Source: JBCDBL01 sp039183635 (GTDB lineage: Bacteria; Pseudomonadota; Alphaproteobacteria; Caulobacterales; Parvularculaceae). Taken from it: a stretch of DNA of 64,000 bases. The translations under genes were made by a program, and so were the position numbers. The notes under the pieces were generated by a model. The model was not told the origin of the DNA. It saw only the letters and a list, made by a program, of their open reading frames with translations, and made no database searches. Each line of letters starts with the position of its first letter. Position 1 is the stretch's first letter. Where the stretch lies: positions 57,531 to 121,530 of the forward strand of contig JBCDBL010000001.1 in the NCBI GenBank assembly GCA_039183635.1, in the 5' to 3' direction. Shown piece after piece: positions 61,805-64,000 of this stretch.

Positions 61805-64000
61805 TCAGGACCGGTCAATTTCCAGGTCAAGCTGCGGATCGGGTTCCTGCGCTGGCGCTTCAACGCCGGATTGCTCCGTCTCCAATGCTTTCCCGAGATC
61901 ATCCTTGGAGGCTTCGGTGATTTCCAGGGCGGAGGTTTTGTCGCCCTTGAAGCGCTCGATCTGTTTTTGCGCGGCCTCCTTGTCGTCGACGACAAGGGTG
62001 AGGTCGCTTTCGCTGCGGCTGATCTGAATATAAAACCGGCGCCGCGACGTCAGGCTCTTTTCCTTGGAGTCGATGACGCCGATGCCGTTCTCCCGGTCCT
62101 TGCCCTGGGCTTCATCGGCCGTCATCGCATAGGCGTAGTCGAGGGCGGACGCCATGGGATCATCGCGCGCAAGGTCGAGGGTTTCGCCGGTCGGCAGGCG
62201 CATGACGATGCGGTTTTCATCCACAGAAATAATGTCGGCGGCTTCATTGGTCCGAAACCCGCGCTGACTGTCGCTGCGCGTCCACTTCACCCGATCGCCC
62301 GCCTGAAGTTTCAACTCTGCCGGACGGAACGACTCCAACGCCCCGTCTTCTGCGCGCGGCATGTCGGCGGGGATCCACTCCTTTTTCTCGCCCTTATCAT
62401 TTTCAAGCGCGACGACGCCCTTGTCCGCGTTCGCCGCGCGCACCGTCAGCATGTCGCCGCTCTTGATCCCGAGCCGTTTCACGCCGCGTCTTTGACGAAA
62501 CAGAATGCGATCGCCGGCCACGTAAAACTGCGCAAGGCGCAAATCCTCCTTGGTGAGATGGTTGCTGAGGAGAACGTCCTGCGTGATTTCGGGGCCGTCA
62601 ACGGCGCCTTCTGATTTCAACTGGGCGCGCATTTCTGCGTTCATCCTGTTGCGCACCGCATTGCTTTGGCACACGACAAGGGTGTCGTCCCGCCGCTCGG
62701 GCGTGAAGGTCCCCCAGAGCCGTGCGGCGGTCTCCGCCTCCCGGCCCGGCGCCTCGATGATCTTGTCGTCGAGCAGCTTGAAACTCGCATCGATCTTTCC
62801 GTAGGCGGCCATGTAAACGCCCGCCAAAAGCTCATGGCGTTTCTGGCGCTGGATCTGACGCATGTCGACGGTCGGCATGCCGTTCTTCTGGAGGAGTTCG
62901 AACGGTTTGCCGGCTTCGACGCCGCCCAACTGCTTCTCGTCCCCCATGAGAACCACTTTGGGACGTTGAGGTCCTTTGCGATTTTGAGAAGATCCCGCGC
63001 CTGCTGGGTCGACGCGAGCGAGCTTTCATCGACCACGATAATGCGATGCGCCCAGTCTTTTTGCAGTTTCTGCCGGCCGGTATTGCTGAGACGCCCTCGG
63101 GCGACGCCGTCATATTTCATGAGGAAGCGCTGCAGCGTCCATCCGTCAATACCGGCTTTATCCTTCAGCGTCGTCACGGCGCTGTTCGACGGCGCCAGCG
63201 CGAAGGGTTCAACGGCCCGCGCGAAGATATTCTTGTTCTCCGACTGCACGCGCCCGAGAATATCGAAGGCGCGCTCCAGCATATAGGTCTTGCCGACGCC
63301 GGCGAAGCCTTGGACGCCCACCACCCTATCCGGGGATGACAATATATGCATCGCCGCAGATTTCTGCCCGCGTGTCAAAGACGTGGACCCAAGCTCCCGC
63401 TCAAGGCGGTCGCCTCCCACAAAAGCGCGGCCCTTCCCGATGCCCTCCGTCACAAGAGCAATGGTCTCGCGCTCAAGCGCCAGGGCGTGCGGCGTCGTCA
63501 CCAGCCCGGCGCCGCGATCCGCGCCGTCGATCAACCGGCCGTCGCCCCGCATGCGGTTGATCTCGGCGTCGACGCCGTCAATGACGACGCCGGGGATATT
63601 GGCTTCGAGCGCCTTGCGCTGGATCGCGCCGATGGTGAAGCCATGCTCGCGCTCGGCGAGGCTGCGCACCGCATAAGACACCGCCGCATGGGCGGGCACG
63701 TCTTTCACCGCCGCACCATTCTTCGGCGCCAGCGGGTCCGCCTCCGGCGACTTCACCGCACTGGTCGGGACAAAGACCCTTTTGATCGCCTCCCAAAACG
63801 TCTCCTTGGCGGGCGGCGCCAAGTCTTCCTTCCTCGCCGACGCCGGGTCGCTTTCCGTGTTGAGCGCGCTGTCGATATAGGGCTTGGGATCAAACCCGAT
63901 GCGGGCGGCGCGCCCCGCCCACTCCGCCGACAATTCCTCGCCCGCGATTTTGGTTTTCGAGGGGAGCGTTTTCAGCGCCACCATGTCGCGGGCCTGGGGG
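61805..64000 (-). pseudogene. MobF-type relaxase/helicase (TraA/TraI-like), frameshifted and partial
   Basis: The helicase part of a conjugative relaxase enters from the right edge, open from base 64000. It shows LTRGQKSAAMHILSS, Walker A GFAGVGKT, and Walker B IIVVDESSL. At about 62956 the frame breaks: KDLNVPK runs into junk, while the next frame starts VLMGDEKQLGGVEAG (helicase motif III) and runs to 61805 with AMTADEAQG and QISRSESDLTLVV (motifs V-VI). Adding one G after AAAG would restore the frame. The TrwC relaxase domain lies outside. Either a real inactivating change or a sequencing error. Confidence 0.85.

Noticed and set aside
1..64000. CRISPR arrays, tRNA or rRNA genes, phage structural genes
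   Set aside because: None was seen on reading both strands; no regularly spaced direct repeats and no cloverleaf candidates at block borders.

Overview
The window looks like accessory DNA from an alphaproteobacterium, probably of the marine or oligotrophic kind (Parvularculales, Hyphomonadales or Sphingomonadales-like). Pointers are FecI/FecR regulation of a TonB-dependent receptor with an STN domain, XRE regulators of the NPVDxxVG type, and an F-type conjugation cluster paired with a TraA/TraI-like relaxase. The genus cannot be fixed from sequence alone. No rRNA, tRNA or CRISPR array was seen. Base composition is mosaic: the left 41 kb is mixed, and the transfer cluster is clearly GC-richer.

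1-16 kb: two paralogous outer-membrane receptor plus inner-membrane PepSY cassettes of the iron/siderophore type. The first (1-3880) enters truncated at the window edge. The second (9314-15714, minus strand) is complete: FecI sigma, FecR anti-sigma, STN-containing receptor, DUF3649-like, PepSY and DUF3325-like proteins. Between them lie a HisD/HpsN-like dehydrogenase with a divergent LysR gene, a VOC plus alpha/beta-hydrolase pair, and an IS481 remnant. A degenerate IS1595 element (about 16.1-16.7 kb) closes the block.

16.8-37.5 kb: a catabolic island. It holds an exported serine hydrolase, a thioesterase, a GABA-type operon (gabD-like, gabT-like, PLP decarboxylase, SDR) with a divergent LysR gene, a small VOC enzyme, a GPH transporter, a second copy of the VOC plus hydrolase pair, an acyl-CoA ligase, a TonB receptor with a clear terminator, a GntR regulator, an IclR pseudogene, a cupin, a dienelactone hydrolase and a LysR gene. 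Together they suggest uptake and stepwise breakdown of one or more amine- and ester/lactone-containing compounds. The substrate is unknown.

38.1-41.3 kb: a third iron cassette wrecked by a deletion. The sigma gene runs directly into the middle of a receptor barrel; the anti-sigma and the receptor N-terminus are gone. A probable Fur box and a PepSY gene remain.

41.8-64 kb: a conjugation module. XRE-type regulators flank an uninterrupted F-type T4SS operon (traA L E K B dsbC V C, a small membrane gene, trbI, S26 peptidase, traW U trbC N F H G). A convergent small membrane protein (candidate entry-exclusion gene), a higBA toxin-antitoxin pair, a third XRE regulator and a relaxase/helicase gene carrying a frameshift follow. 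The C-terminal third of traG differs in composition from the rest, suggesting a recombined exclusion-specificity segment.
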